This document shows, piece after piece, positions 37,737 through 40,253 of a DNA stretch of 40,253 bases; the stretch's first letter is position 1; the number at the start of each line of letters is the position of its first letter. Source of the stretch: an uncultured Granulosicoccaceae bacterium. GTDB taxonomy: Bacteria; Pseudomonadota; Gammaproteobacteria; Granulosicoccales; Granulosicoccaceae. The translations under genes and the position numbers were made by a program. The notes beneath the pieces were generated by a model, which ran no database searches, was not told the DNA's origin, and was given only the letters and a program-made list of their open reading frames with translations. The stretch spans positions 1 through 40,253 of the forward strand of contig CAKZUP010000120.1 in NCBI GenBank assembly GCA_937922945.1. Reading direction: 5' to 3'.

Positions 37737-39200
37737 GTGGCGGCAGTGTATCAACAAAATTTGTCCAATCCGAGTGTGGGCGTTGCGCGAGTTCCTCGCG
37801 CGGCACTGAGCGTGTGTCTTGTGACGTTGCTTGCGGCCTGTGGAGGCGGCGGTGGTTCATCGGGTTCCGAATCTGCAGCCCCGGTCGCACTGGGTGCAGC
37901 TTTGCCAGAGCAAGGAAATTATCTGGCCATCACCCAGTCGGAACTTACGTTATCAGAAGCGAGTAGAACGGGCAGCGTCAGCGTTGCTCGGCATGGCATG
38001 GCTAGCGGTGTCACCACCGTTCAATACCGATTGGTGTCCGGAACAGCTGTGGCTGGTGAAGACTTTCGTGCACTGGAAGGACAGTTGCAATGGAGTGATG
38101 GCGATGCCGCAGCGCAAACCATTCAGTTTGTTGTGGAGTCCGATGTTCGTAGCGAAGGTGTCGAAGACTTTTATGTGGAGCTGTTTGACATATCGGGCAA
38201 CGAATCACTCGGTGTGAACGATCGGGCGGTAGTTCATCTGCAAGACTCAGATTGTGCGCCCACCGTGGCTCAGAACATTAGCTCAGACACTACACTGAGC
38301 GCGCCTTGCTATCAGCTCAACGGCACAGCCAAAGTGGGTGGTTCTGCGCAATTGGAAATTAGTGCAGGCACCACTGTAATTGCCAACGAAGGTGCGTCGT
38401 TGTTGGTTGCCGATTCGGCGTCCTTGTTTATCCAGGGGTCGTCCGAACTGCCTGCCATTGTGAAAGGTGCTGAGGAAGAAGCCGGTTATTGGCAAGGCAT
38501 GAGCTTGTTGGGTTCAAGTGTTTTGCATCGAGTAGAGCACGCTGAAATTGGCCATGCGTACAACGCACTATCGCTGGTGGCTGGAACCATGGGAACGTTT
38601 GGCAACACGGTGTTCCACGATAATGCGAGTGCGGCCATCTCGCTGCCCATGCAAAATGCCGACACGCTGGATAACTCGAACACGTTTATCGCTAACACGC
38701 GCGGTGTTGAATTAACGGGTTCATCTATTGCGGTGGGCGAAACCGTCACGCTGCCTGAGCAATCCACGCACTACACCTTCGCCAGTGGCATCGTGAATTC
38801 AGGCAAGTTGGTTATTGAAGCCGGTGCCGACGTACGCATGGCCGCTGATGTTAACGTGCTGGTCTTGAGCACAGGCTCGGTCAACGCCGTAGGTACGGCT
38901 GAAAAGCCTATTCTTATAACGGGCTTGGAGAGCCGTCCGGGCTACTGGAATGGCCTGCAGTATGTGTCAAGCGCGAGCAACGACAACCAATTTGAACACG
39001 TCATATTGGCTCATGGTGGCGGTGACCCGGCGCGCTCGGGAAATATCATTGTCGATGGCTTGGAAACCTCGATTGCGCTTCGCAACTGCGTGATAAGTCA
39101 CAGTGCTGGTCATGGAATTGTGTACGATTCATCGTCGTTTCAGGTTGATCTTGAGACGGTTGTTTTTGAGCACAATCGGCTGGGTGATCAGAGTTTGTGA
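37737..39200 (+). CDS. Lipoprotein with Calx-beta-like domain and beta-rich, parallel-helix-like C-terminal half
   Basis: This 487-aa protein starts at GTG 37737, with lipobox LLAAC followed by a glycine run (GGGGGSSGS). Residues 60-155 match a Calx-beta domain (LSEASRTGSVSVARHG, VSGTAVAGEDFRAL, SEGVEDFYVEL). From about 165 on there are repeated short strands (SLFIQGSSELPAIVKG, then YWQGMSLLGSS and later PGYWNGLQYVSS), as in right-handed beta-helix surface proteins. No catalytic residues stand out. A role in surface attachment or glycan binding is inference. No clear ribosome binding site decides the start. It is monocistronic. Confidence 0.8.
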   Translation: MAAVYQQNLSNPSVGVARVPRAALSVCLVTLLAACGGGGGSSGSESAAPVALGAALPEQGNYLAITQSELTLSEASRTGSVSVARHGMASGVTTVQYRLVSGTAVAGEDFRALEGQLQWSDGDAAAQTIQFVVESDVRSEGVEDFYVELFDISGNESLGVNDRAVVHLQDSDCAPTVAQNISSDTTLSAPCYQLNGTAKVGGSAQLEISAGTTVIANEGASLLVADSASLFIQGSSELPAIVKGAEEEAGYWQGMSLLGSSVLHRVEHAEIGHAYNALSLVAGTMGTFGNTVFHDNASAAISLPMQNADTLDNSNTFIANTRGVELTGSSIAVGETVTLPEQSTHYTFASGIVNSGKLVIEAGADVRMAADVNVLVLSTGSVNAVGTAEKPILITGLESRPGYWNGLQYVSSASNDNQFEHVILAHGGGDPARSGNIIVDGLETSIALRNCVISHSAGHGIVYDSSSFQVDLETVVFEHNRLGDQSL

Positions 39201-39380
39201 GCCATTTCCGAGCAGTTCGAGCAATTGATCGGATATTGGTAAAAGCCTCGAACTAGAGCCGAACCAACAGGACAACTCTGAGAACTGGGTTGTTATCTGT
39301 ACTCTGTGTGCATGATACTTTTCGCTCCGACGTTACCGGAATTGGCCGGTAAACCTATTTTATTGTCTGGAGCTGTCGCT

Positions 39381-39599
39381 ATGAAGCGCACCTTTGATTT
39401 TATCGGGCTGAATTCGGTTATTTCCGAATCGTTCAAACCTTTGCACCACGTGACCCCGTCTTCGGCCCGAAAAGCCGGTATGGAGGCTGGAATTAAGGGT
39501 ACGACCCCTGCGAACTGCCATCATTCTTATTTTGCTACAAAAGAGCTGGAAAAAGAGTGGTACCGCGGTTATCGCATGGGTAAGCAGAACCGCGAATAA
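39381..39599 (+). CDS. rmf: Ribosome modulation factor-like protein
   Basis: From ATG 39381 the product is 72 aa and basic. SARKAGMEAGIKG and the later EKEWYRGYRMGKQN match the layout of ribosome modulation factor (two short helices with AxxxGxxAGxxG, a Cys-containing turn, then a Trp/Gly-Arg helix). RMF binds the 30S subunit and drives formation of inactive 100S ribosomes in stationary phase. The usual Cys-Pro-Tyr is Cys-His-His here, and the N-terminus is longer than the E. coli protein. GGAG lies eight bases before the ATG, which is why I prefer it to the in-frame ATG at 39312. It may be an RMF-domain relative rather than the orthologue. Confidence 0.7.
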   Translation: MKRTFDFIGLNSVISESFKPLHHVTPSSARKAGMEAGIKGTTPANCHHSYFATKELEKEWYRGYRMGKQNRE

Positions 39600-39675
39600 G
39601 TATTGATGCCGACTAACAGCCGTTGGTTGGCAATACAGACTACTCATCTGCAGCGTGGCGTTGTAAAATTACGCC

Positions 39676-40026
39676 ATGAGCTGCCTAGAACTAGATGATA
39701 CCGCGATCTTGAAAGTGGCCAACCCGATGATGGATGACATCATCCGGGGCTTGGCGCGCAGAGATTACTCCCTCCATAGCTGCCACTTTTCAGTGAGTCT
39801 GAAGAGTCTCGGTGGGCCGGAGGCCTTCCTCGAACAATGCGATCAGTACGAATCCGACTGGGGTAAACCTGGCGATCGTGAGCTGGTGGCTATATTTCGC
39901 AAGCAGAAAAGCTTCACGCTGGTTTGGGATCAGCAATTCTCCAATACCAACGGGCAGGTGATGGCCGCCATGACGGTGGCTTTAAAGGGTGGCCGATATT
40001 TCGTTGACCACTTGATTCTGCACTGA
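39676..40026 (+). CDS. Hypothetical protein
   Basis: This 116-aa cytoplasmic protein has a helical N-terminal half and a beta-rich C-terminal half (ELVAIFRKQKSFTLVWDQQF, then VMAAMTVALKGGRYFVDHLILH). The composition is coding-like and mildly acidic. I recognise no family. It follows the RMF-like gene by 76 bases on the same strand. The region to the right holds only a terminator of the opposite strand. Confidence 0.6.
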   Translation: MSCLELDDTAILKVANPMMDDIIRGLARRDYSLHSCHFSVSLKSLGGPEAFLEQCDQYESDWGKPGDRELVAIFRKQKSFTLVWDQQFSNTNGQVMAAMTVALKGGRYFVDHLILH

Positions 40027-40121
40027 GCCGCTAGCATTGGACTGCTAGCACTGCAACGTTTTTCCTGAATAGCTTGTTGTAAACTAGTTAACCTGTCTGT
40101 GACAAAAAGCCGGGTAAAAAA

Positions 40122-40141
40122 AAGCCCCGCCAAAAGACGGG
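40122..40141 (-). terminator. Rho-independent terminator of the right-edge minus-strand gene
   Basis: GCCCCG (40122-40127) pairs with CGGGGC (40136-40141) across a short loop. On the minus strand the stem is followed directly by an eight-base T run (A run at 40114-40121 on +). It is about 30 bases past the stop of the partial gene at 40174. It may also help end the + strand transcript of the hypothetical gene. Confidence 0.85.
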
Positions 40142-40173
40142 GCGAATAGGCAAGGGTATTGCCGGGTTAAAAC

Positions 40174-40253
40174 TTAATCAGCGTTGTTGTTACGAATGGG
40201 GGCAAGGATTGCCGTTCCGAATAAGCTGGGGTTTTTCCAGCTGTCGTCCTGGA
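40174..40253 (-). CDS. 3' end of an unidentified CDS entering from the right edge
   Basis: On the minus strand a frame from the edge codes for 25 residues, including SWKNPSLFGTAILAPIRNNNAD, then TAA at 40174-40176. The frame is coding-like and a strong terminator lies about 30 bases past the stop, both supporting a real gene end. It is too short to name. The other two minus frames either stop sooner or look less like protein. Confidence 0.6.
   Translation of the reverse strand, partial: QDDSWKNPSLFGTAILAPIRNNNAD

Overview
The window reads as chromosome of a free-living, probably marine or halophilic gammaproteobacterium. Support for this: a DUF3581 protein, a HexR-type regulator with a matching palindrome between edd and zwf, a ribosome modulation factor-like protein, glcDEF, and a very compact Mrp-type cation/proton antiporter operon. 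I cannot name the genus from sequence alone. There is no rRNA, tRNA, CRISPR array, transposase, integrase or phage gene that I can see.

Layout. (1) 1-3776: the end of a + strand gene leaves at the left edge, then a minus-strand three-gene cluster of exported proteins. Two of them (195-1799 and 1796-3019) are paralogues that I recognise as compact copper amine oxidase-like domains. One keeps the copper ligands and the other has lost all of them. (2) 3870-7262: a gamma-glutamylcyclotransferase-like protein, DUF3581 and RecQ on +. (3) 7329-13119, all minus: a small hypothetical protein, an OafA-type acyltransferase, a 4-hydroxyphenylpyruvate dioxygenase gene broken by one in-frame stop codon, and two tandem lipoproteins with sialate O-acetylesterase-like SGNH domains. 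(4) 13475-21064: a nine-gene Mrp operon in the order E-F-G-(MbhD/E-like)-B-C-D, then a second NuoL/M/N-like subunit, a 131-aa membrane protein and a third NuoL/M/N-like subunit. The order resembles the membrane arm of archaeal MBH/MBX complexes, but no hydrogenase genes follow. A lipoprotein of unknown role comes next. (5) 22213-28168: Entner-Doudoroff genes, with edd-eda on minus, divergent from zwf-pgl-hexR on +. A HexR-like palindrome and two families of short tandem repeats lie in the shared 458-bp intergenic region. (6) 28222-33181, minus: a DUF4062-like/TPR protein with seven near-identical 120-bp repeats, a LysM-FecR protein and pyruvate kinase. (7) 33723-37591: glcDEF (glycolate oxidase). 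(8) 37737-40253: a Calx-beta lipoprotein, an RMF-like protein, a hypothetical protein, and a terminator plus the 3' end of a minus-strand gene at the right edge.

How the genes work together. Zwf, Pgl, Edd, Eda and Pyk form a glucose-6-phosphate to pyruvate route, with HexR as the likely KDPG-responsive repressor. GlcDEF feeds glyoxylate from glycolate. The Mrp operon should couple proton and sodium movement across the membrane. The exported amine oxidase-like and esterase-like proteins look like accessory, duplicating surface functions.
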